NCBI GenBank assembly: GCA_030148505.1
Contig: JASBTI010000009.1
Location: 310,001-374,000, forward strand
Direction: 5' to 3'
DNA: 64,000 bases
DNA from: Rhodanobacter sp.
GTDB lineage: Bacteria > Pseudomonadota > Gammaproteobacteria > Xanthomonadales > Rhodanobacteraceae
The position numbers and the translations under genes are program-made. The notes beneath the pieces are model-generated. The model was not told the origin of the DNA and searched no databases. It saw only the letters and a program-made list of their open reading frames with translations. Of this stretch, positions 8,841-18,017 are shown piece after piece. The number at the start of each line of letters is the position of its first letter. The stretch's first letter is position 1.

Positions 8841-9863
8841 GTGGCGCATGCAGAACAATCAGTCGCCATGCAAGGAATGAACACATTGAAGCTGTCCGTT
8901 GTGCTTTGTACCTACAACGGGGCGGCCTATCTGCAACCGCAATTGGATAGCCTGTTGGCGCAAGCATGCCGGCCTGATGAAATTATCATCAGTGATGACG
9001 GATCGACCGATGCGACCTTGGAAATCCTGCAGTTGTTCGCCGGGCAGGCGGGGGCATTGGGCATTGACGTGCGGCTTGACAGCCATCCGGCAAATATCGG
9101 GTATGTCGCGAATTTTTCCTCGGCCTTGCGGCGAGCGACCGGTGACGTGTTTTTCCTGTGTGATCAGGACGATATCTGGCGGCCCGACAAGCTGGCCTTG
9201 ATGGCGGAGGCTTTCGATGCTGAGCCGAAACTTCTGCTGCTGCACAGCGATGCGCGCTTGGTGGATGCGCTCGGCAATTCGCTGCATTGCTCGTTGTTCG
9301 ATGCGCTCCAGCTGACCGTGACTGAAAAGCAGGCGATTCACGCCGGCCATGCATTTGACGTTGTCCTGCGTCGAAGTTTTGTAACCGGTGCCACGGCAGC
9401 CTTGCGTCGAGAGCTGGTCGAGAGGGCGTTGCCGGTGGCCAGAGGCTGGATTCATGATGAGTGGCTGGCCACGATTGCGGCCGCTGCGGGGCGCGTCGAT
9501 TTCATCGATGAGGCCTTGATCGACTATCGCCAGCACGGAGGCAACCAGATCGGCATGCAGAAACGTACGTTGGCGATGAAATGGCGGGAGCTGATGAATC
9601 CGCGTGGTCAGTTGCTGCATGCCGAAGCCAGTCGGTTACGGCGATTGGAGGATTTTTTGGTTTCGAAAGTCGAGAGAGAGCTTGCTGGTCGCGCCGATGC
9701 GATAAGACACAAGCGGATTCACTTCGAGCGGCGTATCGCTATCGGCCGGCTCTCGCGGTACCGGCGGGTTCTGCCTATCTTGCGTGAGGCACAGGCAGGA
9801 AATTATCGACGTTATGGCCCAGGCGGGCGTTCCATATTGCGGGATCTGCTGCGCCATGACTGA
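8841..9863 (+). CDS. Glycosyltransferase family 2 (GT-A fold)
   Basis: The product has the GT2 signature near its N-terminus: LSVVLCTYNGAAYL, IISDDGSTDATLEIL for nucleotide binding, and FFLCDQDDIWRPDKL holding the DXD metal site. A C-terminal region rich in Arg and Trp follows. It probably adds a sugar to an O-antigen or related glycan. The given start is a GTG whose upstream GAGGGA is too close. ATGs at 8868 and 8877 (giving MNTLKLSVV, a more usual N-terminus) are at least as likely. The stop overlaps the next gene by eight bases, so the two glycosyltransferases probably form one unit. Confidence 0.88.
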   Translation: MAHAEQSVAMQGMNTLKLSVVLCTYNGAAYLQPQLDSLLAQACRPDEIIISDDGSTDATLEILQLFAGQAGALGIDVRLDSHPANIGYVANFSSALRRATGDVFFLCDQDDIWRPDKLALMAEAFDAEPKLLLLHSDARLVDALGNSLHCSLFDALQLTVTEKQAIHAGHAFDVVLRRSFVTGATAALRRELVERALPVARGWIHDEWLATIAAAAGRVDFIDEALIDYRQHGGNQIGMQKRTLAMKWRELMNPRGQLLHAEASRLRRLEDFLVSKVERELAGRADAIRHKRIHFERRIAIGRLSRYRRVLPILREAQAGNYRRYGPGGRSILRDLLRHD

Positions 9864-10785
9864 GCTGAAAGTGACAACGGTATGCGCGGTGATCGTGAGC
9901 TATCACCCCGCGTCGGTGGTTCTACGCAAGTTGCTGGATGCGGTTACCCCACAGGTTGGCGCAGTGGTGCTGGTCGACAATGCCAGTGACGGCAGCTGGC
10001 AGGCGGCACTCGGCAGTAGTCTGAGAGCACATGGCGGGGCGCTTCTCACGCAGACGGAAAATCTGGGGCTGGCTGCTGCACAGAACATCGGCATCGACTG
10101 GGCGCGCTCAAACGGCTACCACCATGTGTTGCTGCTCGATCAGGACAGCGAGCCAGCGCAAGACATGGTGGCGGCGCTGCTTGGTGCGCTGCAAACCTTG
10201 TCATCGGCACACCGCGTTGGCGCGGTCGGGCCACGGTTTCACGACCGTCGTGAGGGGCGTCACGCACCTTTTGTGCGGATTGGCTTTCCCTTGAACCGCA
10301 AGCTCTGGTGTGAGCATGACGCACAGACGATCGCCTGCGATTTTCTGATCAGCTCGGGTGTGCTGATTCCCATCGCTGTACTCGATCAGGTCGGGCTGAT
10401 GGACGCGGGTCTGTTCATCGACAATGTCGATCTGGAATGGAGTTTTCGGGCACGCGCGGCAGGCTACGCGTTGTTCGGCGTGTGTGCCGCCACCATGCAC
10501 CATCGCCTGGGCGATTCACGGCATGTGCTTCCGTTCCGCTCGGGGCAGTTTGTGGTGCATGGTCCGGTGCGGCTTTATTACATGATGCGCAACCGGTTGC
10601 TGTTGTATCGGCTGCGGCATACGCCGCGAGTATGGATTGCCCAGGATCTGCCACGGGTATTGGTGAAGCTGTTCTTGTTCGGTGTCTTGGTCGGGCCGCG
10701 TCGTCGCAACTTGCGCTGCATGCTGAGCGGTCTCAGGGACGGCTTGCGCGGCCGGCAGGGCGCGCGCCCTGAAGAGCTCCGGTAG
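9856..10785 (+). CDS. GT2 rhamnosyltransferase-like protein
   Basis: From the ATG at 9856, which overlaps the previous stop as ATGACTGA, the product is 309 residues. It contains AVIVSYHPASVVLRKLL, VVLVDNASDGSW and LLLDQDSEP, the pattern of RfbF/RhlC-like rhamnosyltransferases. FIDNVDLEWSFRARAAGY matches the conserved acceptor-side ED-type region, and a Tyr/Arg-rich C-terminus ends the protein. A frame upstream to 9784 is open but lies inside the preceding gene. The TAG stop at 10783-10785 is part of a GTAG-headed repeat, so the last codons may have been set by repeat insertion. The donor sugar is not determined by sequence. Confidence 0.88.
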   Translation: MTELKVTTVCAVIVSYHPASVVLRKLLDAVTPQVGAVVLVDNASDGSWQAALGSSLRAHGGALLTQTENLGLAAAQNIGIDWARSNGYHHVLLLDQDSEPAQDMVAALLGALQTLSSAHRVGAVGPRFHDRREGRHAPFVRIGFPLNRKLWCEHDAQTIACDFLISSGVLIPIAVLDQVGLMDAGLFIDNVDLEWSFRARAAGYALFGVCAATMHHRLGDSRHVLPFRSGQFVVHGPVRLYYMMRNRLLLYRLRHTPRVWIAQDLPRVLVKLFLFGVLVGPRRRNLRCMLSGLRDGLRGRQGARPEELR

Positions 10786-10830
10786 GGCGGACGTGGCTCG
10801 CGGTGTGGTGGCGGACAGTGTCCGCCCTAC
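10782..10830. repeat. Inverted pair of GTAG-headed REP elements (type B)
   Basis: GTAGGGCGGAC at 10782-10792 is repeated in inverse as GTCCGCCCTAC at 10820-10830, with a second palindrome GGCGGACAGTGTCCGCC at 10810-10826. The first TAG is the stop codon of the GT2 gene. The same core recurs at 12578-12598, 13346-13362, 13391-13407 and 14971-14991. Confidence 0.85.
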
Positions 10831-10877
10831 AAGACGTCGAGGTGGTTATTTGCGGGGGCGTGCGCCTCTCGCCGGCC

Positions 10878-12479
10878 TCACATATTCTGGTAGTTCGGCC
10901 CGGAGCCGCCTTCGGGGGTGACCCAGGTGATGATCTGGTAGGGGTCCTTGATGTCGCAGGTCTTGCAGTGCACGCAGTTGGCGGCGTTGATCTGCAGGCG
11001 CTTGCCTGCGTCGTCGTCGACGATTTCGTAGACGCTGGCGGGGCAGAAGCGGGTGCAGGGGTTGCCGTATTCGGTGGTGCACCGGTCGATGCAGATCGAG
11101 GTGTCGGCGACCTGCAGGTGGACCGGCTGGTCTTCGTCGTGTTCGGTGGCGGCGAAGTAGACGCCGGCCAGGCGGTCGCGCGGGGCCAGGGTACGTTGCA
11201 GGTAGTCGCGTTTCGGTTCCTCCTGCGCACCGAGTTTGTGCAGGCTGGACCAGTCGGGTTTGTTCTTCAGCGTCCATGGCGAGGCACCGCCGGTGACGGT
11301 TTCCCATGCGGCGTTGAGCATGCCGATCCACAGGCCTTTCTTGAAGGCGGGTTTGATGTTGCGCACTTTCTTCAATTCGGCCATCACCGCCGAACCGCGC
11401 AGCGTGGCGTCGAAGCCAGCGGCGTTCAGGTCGTTGTTGGCCAGGTGTTCGGCCGCCAGCATGCCGCTCCTGATCGCCTGGTGCGTGCCTTTCACCTTGG
11501 GCACATTGAGCAGGCCGGCGGTGTCGCCGACCAGCAGCGCGCCGGGCATCTCGACCTTCGGCAGCGACTGGTAGCCGCCGGTGACGATGGCGCGGGCGCC
11601 GGCGGACAGGATGGTGCCGCCATCCAGCAGCGGCTGCATCATCGGATGATTCTTCCATTGCTGGAACGCTTCCCACGGCTGGTAGTTCGGGTCGCTGTAG
11701 TCGAGCCCGCTGACATAGCCCAGCGCCACCTGATCGTTGTCTAGGTGATAGAGAAAGCTGCCGCCGTAAGTGTGGCTGTCGGCGGGCCAGCCGAAGCTAT
11801 GCATAATCTTGCCCGGGGTGACGCGTCCGGCCGGAAGTTGCCACAGCTCCTTGATACCGATCGAGTAGCCCTGCGGATCGCTGCCGGAATCGAGCTTGAA
11901 GCGCTTGATCAGCTGCTTGGTGAGGCTGCCGCGCGCGCCTTCGGCCAGCACGGTGACCTTGGCCTTGATGTCGATGCCTTCGGTATAGCCGGGTTTGTGC
12001 GAGCCGTCCCTGGCCACGCCCATGTCGCCGATGCGCACGCCGGCGACCGAGCCGTCAGCATTGTAGATGGTGTCGGCGGCGGCGAAGCCGGGGAATACGT
12101 CCACACCCAGCGCTTCGGCCTGTGGCGCCAGCCAGGCACACATCGCGCCCAGCGAGACGATGAAATTGCCGTGGTTTTTCAGGCCTGGCGGTACCATCAT
12201 CTTGCGTCCGCCCGTCTTGCTGAGCAGCCAGAATTCGTCTTCGCCGGCCGGCACGCAGATCGGCGGCGGATTGTCGCGCCACCCGGGCAGCAGCTCGTCC
12301 AGCGGCTGCGGCTCGATTACCGCGCCGGACAGAATCTGCGCGCCGACGGTCGAGGCCTTCTCGATCACGCATACCGTGGTGTCCGGCGTGAGCTGCTTGA
12401 GCCGGATCGCGAACGACAAACCGGCCGGGCCCGCGCCGACGACGATGACGTCGTATTCCATCGTTTCACGTTCGCTCAT
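10878..12479 (-). CDS. Electron transfer flavoprotein-ubiquinone oxidoreductase
   Basis: The 533-residue product has the ETF-QO architecture. An N-terminal FAD-binding dinucleotide fold begins VIVVGAGPAGLSFAIRLKQ, middle quinone-binding and membrane-facing segments follow, and the C-terminal ferredoxin-like region contains CTTEYGNPCTRFCP and CVHCKTCDIKDP, supplying the 4Fe-4S cluster cysteines. It oxidises reduced ETF at the inner membrane and reduces ubiquinone. The ATG at 12479 has a GGAGAG ribosome site; the ATG at 12491 would place that site inside the coding region. It faces the GT2 pair convergently and is encoded about 2.4 kb from etfB rather than with it. Confidence 0.96.
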   Translation of the reverse strand: MSERETMEYDVIVVGAGPAGLSFAIRLKQLTPDTTVCVIEKASTVGAQILSGAVIEPQPLDELLPGWRDNPPPICVPAGEDEFWLLSKTGGRKMMVPPGLKNHGNFIVSLGAMCAWLAPQAEALGVDVFPGFAAADTIYNADGSVAGVRIGDMGVARDGSHKPGYTEGIDIKAKVTVLAEGARGSLTKQLIKRFKLDSGSDPQGYSIGIKELWQLPAGRVTPGKIMHSFGWPADSHTYGGSFLYHLDNDQVALGYVSGLDYSDPNYQPWEAFQQWKNHPMMQPLLDGGTILSAGARAIVTGGYQSLPKVEMPGALLVGDTAGLLNVPKVKGTHQAIRSGMLAAEHLANNDLNAAGFDATLRGSAVMAELKKVRNIKPAFKKGLWIGMLNAAWETVTGGASPWTLKNKPDWSSLHKLGAQEEPKRDYLQRTLAPRDRLAGVYFAATEHDEDQPVHLQVADTSICIDRCTTEYGNPCTRFCPASVYEIVDDDAGKRLQINAANCVHCKTCDIKDPYQIITWVTPEGGSGPNYQNM

Positions 12480-12577
12480 GGCGCTCTCCATCGGTCAGGG
12501 CGGGATACGGCCCCGTATTGTCACGTTTCGCGCCGGCAGCGGCAAACGGTGATGCGTGCCGCCGCGCGGGGTAACCC

Positions 12578-12598
12578 GTAGGGCGTACACCGTCCGCC
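12578..12598 (+). repeat. GTAG-headed REP element, type B
   Basis: The element starts GTAGGGCGTACACC and ends GTCCGCC, so it matches the 10782 copy except for one arm mismatch (GTAC for GGAC). It sits 234 bases upstream of the RAYT start. Confidence 0.75.
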
Positions 12599-12644
12599 GC
12601 GTATGGGCGGGGCGTAGGTGGTGAATGCGCGTGGGGTGCCGTGT

Positions 12645-12669
12645 TGTAGGAGCGCACCCTGTGCGCGAT
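12645..12669 (+). repeat. GTAG-headed REP element, type A
   Basis: GTAGGAGC is followed by the hairpin GCGCAC-CCT-GTGCGC at 12652-12666. The same sequence occurs at 14895-14916. It is the nearest repeat upstream of the RAYT gene and is in direct orientation with it. Confidence 0.8.
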
Positions 12670-12688
12670 GGTTTTTGGTCCGCCCTCC

Positions 12689-12728
12689 ACGGGGGTGGTG
12701 CTTGCAGGACGGGGGTGGTGCTTGCAGG
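12689..12728 (+). repeat. Perfect tandem duplication of a 20-base unit
   Basis: Two adjacent identical copies occupy 12689-12708 and 12709-12728. The unit starts ACGGGGGTGG and ends TGCTTGCAGG. It may be a slippage product or a remnant of a longer array. No function is visible. Confidence 0.8.
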
Positions 12729-12811
12729 GTGAAATCGTGGGCGTGAACCCACCGGTTCGGGCGGCGTGCACCGACATGGCATGGGTGGTTCGGTTCGCTA
12801 TCCTCACGCTG

Positions 12812-13339
12812 ATGCCGAATTACCGCCGTGTCAGACATGCCGGAGCGACCTTTTTCTTCACCGTGGTGACGGCACGCCGGCGCCCGTTGCTGGCAACGGC
12901 CGAGGCGGTGGCCACGTTGCGGGCATGTGTGGCCGAGGTACGTGCCCACATGCCCTTTGTGATCGAGGGATGGGTGGTGCTGCCGGGGCATATTCATGCG
13001 ATCTGGACGCTACCGTTCGACGACGATAACTATGCCACCCGCTGGGGCCGGATCAAGGCGCAATTCACCAGGCGTTGCAGTTTGCCGCACAGGTCGGCAC
13101 CGGGGTGTCACGCCGGACTCTGGCAGCCGCGATTCTGGGAACACCTGATCCGCGACCGGGGGGATTTCGCCACGCGCATGGCTTATCTGCACTACAACCC
13201 GGTCAGGCATGCCCATGTAGCGCGGGTGATCGATTGGCCGTATTCGAGTTTCCATCGATGTGTGCAGCGGGGCATCTATCCCGCCGATTGGGGCGCCAGC
13301 GAACCTCGCGCAGGAACCGTTGCCGCCTTTGGCGAGTAG
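12812..13339 (+). CDS. REP-associated tyrosine transposase (RAYT)
   Basis: The 175-residue product matches the RAYT / transposase IS200-like (Y1) family. MPNYRRVRHAGATFFFTVVTARR is the usual opening, LPGHIHAIW carries the HUH-type metal-binding pair His60/His62, and YLHYNPVRHAHV (125-136) is the family signature with candidate nucleophiles Tyr125/Tyr128, followed by WPYSSF. RAYTs are single-copy relatives of IS200/IS605 enzymes that recognise and process REP elements with a GTAG foot. GTAG-headed repeats lie on both sides of the gene. The frame is open to 12668, but the ATG at 12812 gives the family N-terminus. The stop TAG is itself part of a GTAG tetranucleotide. All key residues appear intact, so it may be active. 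Confidence 0.92.
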   Translation: MPNYRRVRHAGATFFFTVVTARRRPLLATAEAVATLRACVAEVRAHMPFVIEGWVVLPGHIHAIWTLPFDDDNYATRWGRIKAQFTRRCSLPHRSAPGCHAGLWQPRFWEHLIRDRGDFATRMAYLHYNPVRHAHVARVIDWPYSSFHRCVQRGIYPADWGASEPRAGTVAAFGE

Positions 13340-13407
13340 GAGGATGGCGGACACCGTCCGCCGTGGGTGGGTAAGGCGAGGGTGGTGGATGGCGGACACT
13401 GTCCGCC
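13336..13407 (+). repeat. Two type-B REP cores downstream of the RAYT gene
   Basis: GTAGGAGG at 13336 overlaps the RAYT stop codon and leads into the perfect palindrome GGCGGACACCGTCCGCC (13346-13362). A second copy with one changed central base, GGCGGACACTGTCCGCC, is at 13391-13407. Both are preceded by GAT and separated by a GGTGG-rich spacer. Confidence 0.85.
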
Positions 13408-13500
13408 GTGCCCGCCTGTATGGCGTCGTTGTTGGGATGGCGCTTGCAATCACGGTAGGTTCAATGACGATAATCGGGGCAAGCCACCCCTGGATTGTCC

Positions 13501-14898
13501 ATGAACTCGATGCCACCGATTGCCGATCTCGACCTGCGCCGCGCCAGCCTGTGCCAGCTGCTGCACTGGCTGGCGTCAGGTCGGGTAAAGCCGCAGGCAT
13601 TGACTGATGTCTACCAGGAGGCCATCGAGCGCATCAACCCCGACCTCAACGCTTATGTCGACCTGCGCTCGGGGCTGCTGCAGGATCAGGCGCACATGGC
13701 CGATCGCCGACGTCGGGACGGCGTGATCGGTCGCCTTGACGGGATTCCGATCGCGTTGAAGGACAATTTCGACATGGCGGGCTGGCCGACCCGGGTGGGG
13801 TTGCCCGGTCGCAACAAATCGGTGCGCGGCGATGCCCATGTGGTGGCACGCTTGCGGGCGTCCGGGGCGGTATTGGTCGGCAAGACCAATATGGACGAAG
13901 GTGCGCTCGGCGCCGCCACCGACAACCCACATTTCGGCGCGACCCACAACCCGCATCGTCACGGCTACAGCGCCGGCGGCTCGTCCGGCGGTGCGGCGGC
14001 GGCGGTGGCGGCAGGGCTCGCGGTGGCCGCGGTCGGTTCGGACAGTCTCGGTTCGGTGCGCATCCCGGCCAGCTATTGCGGGATCTATGCGCTCAAGCCG
14101 ACCCATGGCGAGATTTCCGCGCGCGGCCTGGTGCCGGCGGCGCGGCGGCTCGACGCGGTCGGCCTGCTGGCGCGCAGCGCCGAGGATCTCACTGTGCTGT
14201 TGCAGGTGCTGGCCGGGTACGACGCCGACGACGCGCGCTCACGCCGCCGGCGTATAGCGTTTGCGCTGCCGGACTGGGAGCCGGGCAAGCTGCGCGCCGG
14301 CCTGTTGCCGGATCTGGCGGCGGTCGGCGTGCAGCCGGAGGTGATCGAGGTTTTCGACGCGGCGCTGGCCAAGTTGCCTCACGCACTTGGCGATCGGCGT
14401 ACCGTGGACTTTGCCGATTGGGATTTCGGTCGCATTCGTCGCGTCGGCCTGCTGTTGATGGAGGCGGAAATGCTGGGTACCTTCGCGGCGGATCTGGCCG
14501 ACGCCGAGCATCCGGTATCCGACCGCTTCCGACGCATGCTCGGTTATGCGGCAGGCAAGAGCGCCGCCGACTATGTGGTGGCTGACCGCGTGCTGGATAC
14601 GGCGACGCTGAAGATGCGTCGACTGTTTTCCCAGGTGGACGTGTTGGTGATGCCGACCACGCCGCAGGGTGCGTTTCCCCTGGATGGCCCCGTACCCGAC
14701 TCTCAGGCCGACCTCACCAGTTTCGCCAGCCTGGCCGGTTGCCCGGCAGTGAGCTTGCCGATGGGGACGCTGCCCAACGGCTTGCCGGTGGGTCTGCAGC
14801 TGGTAGGTGCCCGCGGTTCGGACCTGCGTTTGCTGGAGCTGGCGGCGGTATGCGCGGCGACCCTGGATGCCGGGCCGACGTATCCGGTGATCGCGTAG
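13501..14898 (+). CDS. Amidase signature family hydrolase
   Basis: The 465-residue product has the amidase-signature core. IALKDNFDMAG supplies the catalytic Lys (about 87), GGSSGGAAAAVAAGL holds the cis-Ser (about 162), and GSDSLGSVRIPAS holds the nucleophilic Ser (about 185), the family usually showing GTDTGGSIRxPA at that point. It hydrolyses a carbon-nitrogen bond of an amide. No gatB or gatC is near, so GatA function in tRNA amidation is unlikely. An AtzF- or general amidase-like role fits better, but the substrate is unknown. The open frame begins with a TTG at 13495; I prefer the ATG at 13501. The stop TAG at 14896-14898 lies in a GTAGGAGC repeat. Confidence 0.9.
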   Translation: MNSMPPIADLDLRRASLCQLLHWLASGRVKPQALTDVYQEAIERINPDLNAYVDLRSGLLQDQAHMADRRRRDGVIGRLDGIPIALKDNFDMAGWPTRVGLPGRNKSVRGDAHVVARLRASGAVLVGKTNMDEGALGAATDNPHFGATHNPHRHGYSAGGSSGGAAAAVAAGLAVAAVGSDSLGSVRIPASYCGIYALKPTHGEISARGLVPAARRLDAVGLLARSAEDLTVLLQVLAGYDADDARSRRRRIAFALPDWEPGKLRAGLLPDLAAVGVQPEVIEVFDAALAKLPHALGDRRTVDFADWDFGRIRRVGLLLMEAEMLGTFAADLADAEHPVSDRFRRMLGYAAGKSAADYVVADRVLDTATLKMRRLFSQVDVLVMPTTPQGAFPLDGPVPDSQADLTSFASLAGCPAVSLPMGTLPNGLPVGLQLVGARGSDLRLLELAAVCAATLDAGPTYPVIA

Positions 14899-14991
14899 GA
14901 GCGCACCCTGTGCGCGTGCCCTGTTGTTGACGCCGCCCAAAGGGCATCGCGCACAGGATCGAAGGGCGATGGCGGACGGAGTCTGCCCTAC
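14895..14991. repeat. Composite REP element with type-A head and type-B tail
   Basis: A type-A element starts at GTAG 14895, whose TAG is the amidase stop codon. Perfect 10-base arms CCTGTGCGCG (14907-14916) and CGCGCACAGG (14948-14957) can pair. A type-B inverted element GGCGGACGGAGTCTGCCCTAC follows at 14971-14991, ending in CTAC. The whole is a hybrid of the two repeat families seen in this window. Confidence 0.8.
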
Positions 14992-15204
14992 GGGTCGGTT
15001 GGGAGTGTGGTGGGATCGAAGGTATGCAGCGCCGGTGGTGGAAAGACCGGAAGGTTATGGCGCACAGTTATGTCGATATGAAAAATCATTGCACGACCTT
15101 TCTTCGAGCGTCCGTCAATGTGGCTATGAGGGTGGGCCTGCGCGGCGTCTTCAGATAGTCTGTCGCGGTTGCCTCACCATGATCGATACCGGACCTCTGA
15201 TGCT
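14992..15204. other. Upstream region of cysD
   Basis: The gap between the amidase stop and cysD is 306 bases. After the repeat block, these 213 bases are the only place for a cys promoter. TTGCAC at 15089-15094 could be part of a -35 box, but I cannot assign a -10 or a CysB site. No gene is visible. Confidence 0.4.
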
Positions 15205-16119
15205 ATGACCACGTCTGCCGTGCTGCCTACCCATCTCGACGATCTCGAGGCGGAAAGCATCTATATTTTTCGCGAAGTGCTGGCCGGCTTCAGGAAGCCG
15301 GTGATGTTGTATTCGATCGGCAAGGATTCCTCGGTGCTGCTGCACCTGCTGCGCAAGGCGTTTTATCCCGCGCCCCCCCCGATTCCGCTGCTGCACGTCG
15401 ATACCACCTGGAAATTCCGCGAGATGATCGCGTTTCGCGACCAGGTTGCCGCGGCCGGGGATGTGCAAGTGCTGGTACATATCAACCAGGATGGCGTGCG
15501 GCAGGGCATCTCGCCGCTGACCCACGGCGCGACGGTACATACCGATGTGATGAAAACGACGGCGCTGAAACAGGCGCTGGATAGCCACGGTTTCGATGCG
15601 GCCATCGGCGGCGCCCGCCGCGACGAGGAGAAATCGCGAGCCAAGGAACGCATTTTCTCGTTTCGCAACGCGCAGCACCGCTGGGACCCGAAGAGCCAAC
15701 GCCCGGAATTCTGGCATACGTTCAACACGCACATTCGCAAGGGCGAGAGCGTGCGGGTGTTTCCTTTGTCGAACTGGACCGAGATGGACGTGTGGCTTTA
15801 TATCCAGCGCGAGAACATCCCGGTGGTGCCGTTGTATTTCGCCAAGCCGCGTCCGGTGGTCGAACGCGACGGCGCGTTGATCATGGTGGACGATCAGCGC
15901 TTCGTGCTGCGCGAGAGTGAAACGGTGCAGATGCGCGAGGTGCGTTTCCGCACGCTGGGTTGCTATCCGTTGACCGGCGCGGTGGAATCCTCCGCCGACA
16001 CCCTGGCCAAGGTGATTGACGAAATGGCCAGCTCGCGGAGCTCCGAGCGGCAGGGGCGGGTGATCGACCAGGACCCCACCGCCTCGATGGAACGCAAGAA
16101 ACAGGAAGGGTATTTCTGA
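15205..16119 (+). CDS. cysD: Sulfate adenylyltransferase subunit 2
   Basis: The 304-residue product is of normal CysD length and belongs to the PAPS-reductase/ATP-sulfurylase superfamily. [21 protein letters not shown] is the PP-loop (SxGKDS), and [20 protein letters not shown] and [16 protein letters not shown] are conserved CysD blocks. With CysN it makes adenosine 5'-phosphosulfate from ATP and sulfate, the first step of assimilation, and may also supply sulfation. The ATG at 15205 is chosen because the family N-terminus begins shortly before LDDLEAESI. The stop overlaps the cysNC start by one base (TGATG), so the two are coupled. Confidence 0.96.
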   Translation: MTTSAVLPTHLDDLEAESIYIFREVLAGFRKPVMLYSIGKDSSVLLHLLRKAFYPAPPPIPLLHVDTTWKFREMIAFRDQVAAAGDVQVLVHINQDGVRQGISPLTHGATVHTDVMKTTALKQALDSHGFDAAIGGARRDEEKSRAKERIFSFRNAQHRWDPKSQRPEFWHTFNTHIRKGESVRVFPLSNWTEMDVWLYIQRENIPVVPLYFAKPRPVVERDGALIMVDDQRFVLRESETVQMREVRFRTLGCYPLTGAVESSADTLAKVIDEMASSRSSERQGRVIDQDPTASMERKKQEGYF

Positions 16120-18008
16120 TGACGACGGCGGATCTGCTCACCACGGCGGCTCCCTCCAAGGGCTTGCTGCGTTTCATCACCTGCGGCAGCGTGGACGATG
16201 GCAAGAGCACCCTGCTGGGGCGCTTGCTGTATGACGCCGGGATGGTGCCGGAGGATCAGTTGGAGGCGCTGAAGCGCGACAGCCGAAGGCAGCACGCGGA
16301 GGGTGGCGATGTGCTGGATTTCTCGCTGCTCACCGATGGCCTGGATGCAGAGCGCGAGCAGGGCATCACCATCGACGTGGCTTACCGCTACTTCCACACC
16401 GCGCATCGACATTTTATCGTGGCCGATTGCCCCGGTCACGAGCAGTACACGCGCAACATGGCCACCGGGGCCTCCAATGCCGAATTGGCGGTGGTGCTGG
16501 TAGACGCGCGCAAGGGGCTGCTGCCGCAGACGCGCCGGCACACCTATATCTGTGGATTGCTGGGAATCCGCCAGGTGATCCTCGCGGTCAACAAGATGGA
16601 TCTGGTGGCTTACGATCAGGGCACCTACGACGCGATCGTCGCCCAGTACCGTACCTTGGCCAAGCGTCTGGGCATCACTCAGGTGCAGTGCCTGCCGGTG
16701 GCGGCACCGGGTGGCGAGAATGTCGGTTCGCGTTCGCGGCGGATGCCCTGGTATCAGGGCGAAAGCCTGCTCGAACTGCTGGAGTCGACCGACGCCAAGC
16801 CGTTTCGGGCGGACGATTTCCGCATGCCGGTGCAATGGGTCAATCGCCCGAATCAGACCTTTCGCGGCTATGCCGGCACCATCTGTGGCGGCAGCGTGTC
16901 ACGCGGTGACGAGATCGTGGTGCAACCGGGGGTGCAGACCGCGCGTGTCGAGCGGATCGTCTCGCCCGGGGGCGACCTGGAGCACGCGGCGGTCGGCGAG
17001 GCGGTAACGCTATGCCTTGACCGCGAAATCGATGTCAGTCGCGGCGACGTGATCGCTGACGCCGCGCGCCCGTTGCCGGTCGCCGACCAGTTTACCTGCC
17101 ATCTGTTGTGGCTAGGCGAGGGTGCCTTGTTGCCGAACCGCACCTACTGGTTGAAGGTTGGTACGCGCACCGTCAACGCGCGGGTGATGTCGATCAAGCA
17201 CAAGGTAGACGTGAACAGCCAGGCAAAACTGGCCGCACGTCATCTGGAGCTCAATGAGGTGGGCTACTGCACCGTGGGCCTGGACGATGCGATCGCGTTC
17301 GAGCCGTATGCCGCCAACCGCACACTGGGCGGTTTCATCCTGGTCGATCGTCACAGCAACGCCACGGTCGCCTGCGGCATGCTGGATTTTGCGCTGGGCC
17401 GATCCGCCAACGTGCACTGGCAGCACGTCGATATCGACAAGGCGGCGCGTGGCGCCAGCAAGGGTCAACAACCGGTATGCCTGTGGTTTACCGGCTTGTC
17501 CGGTGCCGGCAAGTCGACCATTGCCAACCTGGTCGAGCGGCGCTTGCATGCGCTGGGCTATCACACCTATCTGCTCGATGGCGACAACGTACGCCATGGC
17601 ATCAACAAGGATCTCGGTTTCACGCCCGAGGCGCGGGTCGAAAACATCCGTCGCATCGCCGAAGTAGCGCACCTGATGGTGGATGCCGGCCTGATCGTGC
17701 TGGTCAGCGCGATCTCGCCCTACCGCAGTGAGCGCCGTTCGGCGCGTGAGCTGTTCGCCCGGGGCGAGTTTCTGGAGGTGTTCGTCGATGCGCCGCTGGC
17801 ATTATGCGAGGAGCGCGATCCCAAGGGGTTGTACCGGAAAGCGCGGGCCGGCGAGATTCGCAATTTCACCGGCATCGACGCGCCCTACGAACGCCCCGAG
17901 GCAGCGGACATCCATCTGCTGGCGGACGGGCGACGCGTCGAACAGTTGGCCGAGCAGGTCACCGAGCGTTTGCTGGCCGACCAGGCAACCCTCGATCAGG
18001 CCGAGTGA
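16119..18008 (+). CDS. cysN: Bifunctional sulfate adenylyltransferase subunit 1 / APS kinase
   Basis: The 629-residue product is a CysN-CysC fusion (cysNC). The N-terminal part is an EF-Tu-like GTPase: P-loop GSVDDGKST at 23-31, DCPGHEQYT (G3), and NKMD (G4), followed by beta-barrel domains. From about residue 455 comes APS kinase with its own P-loop GLSGAGKST and the segment [17 protein letters not shown]. The enzyme drives APS synthesis by GTP hydrolysis and then phosphorylates APS to PAPS. CysNC fusions are common in Xanthomonadales and rhizobia. An AGGAAGGG ribosome site precedes the ATG within the end of cysD. Confidence 0.96.
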   Translation: MTTADLLTTAAPSKGLLRFITCGSVDDGKSTLLGRLLYDAGMVPEDQLEALKRDSRRQHAEGGDVLDFSLLTDGLDAEREQGITIDVAYRYFHTAHRHFIVADCPGHEQYTRNMATGASNAELAVVLVDARKGLLPQTRRHTYICGLLGIRQVILAVNKMDLVAYDQGTYDAIVAQYRTLAKRLGITQVQCLPVAAPGGENVGSRSRRMPWYQGESLLELLESTDAKPFRADDFRMPVQWVNRPNQTFRGYAGTICGGSVSRGDEIVVQPGVQTARVERIVSPGGDLEHAAVGEAVTLCLDREIDVSRGDVIADAARPLPVADQFTCHLLWLGEGALLPNRTYWLKVGTRTVNARVMSIKHKVDVNSQAKLAARHLELNEVGYCTVGLDDAIAFEPYAANRTLGGFILVDRHSNATVACGMLDFALGRSANVHWQHVDIDKAARGASKGQQPVCLWFTGLSGAGKSTIANLVERRLHALGYHTYLLDGDNVRHGINKDLGFTPEARVENIRRIAEVAHLMVDAGLIVLVSAISPYRSERRSARELFARGEFLEVFVDAPLALCEERDPKGLYRKARAGEIRNFTGIDAPYERPEAADIHLLADGRRVEQLAEQVTERLLADQATLDQAE

Positions 18009-18017
18009 GGCCTTTTG

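Larger units (their letters stand above)
12480..12811. other. Repeat-rich gap upstream of the RAYT gene
   Basis: This gap of 332 bases carries three recognisable repeats: a type-B GTAG element at 12578-12598, a perfect 20-base tandem duplication at 12689-12728, and a type-A element at 12645-12669. The ETF-QO promoter and the RAYT promoter must also lie here. No other gene is visible. Confidence 0.7.

Noticed and set aside
10803-11744. 313-residue plus-strand open frame rich in Gly, Val and Asp
   Set aside because: It overlaps the ETF-QO gene on the other strand, which has clear FAD and 4Fe-4S motifs.
13495-14898. GatA subunit of the amidotransferase
   Set aside because: No gatB or gatC lies nearby, so a stand-alone amidase is more likely.
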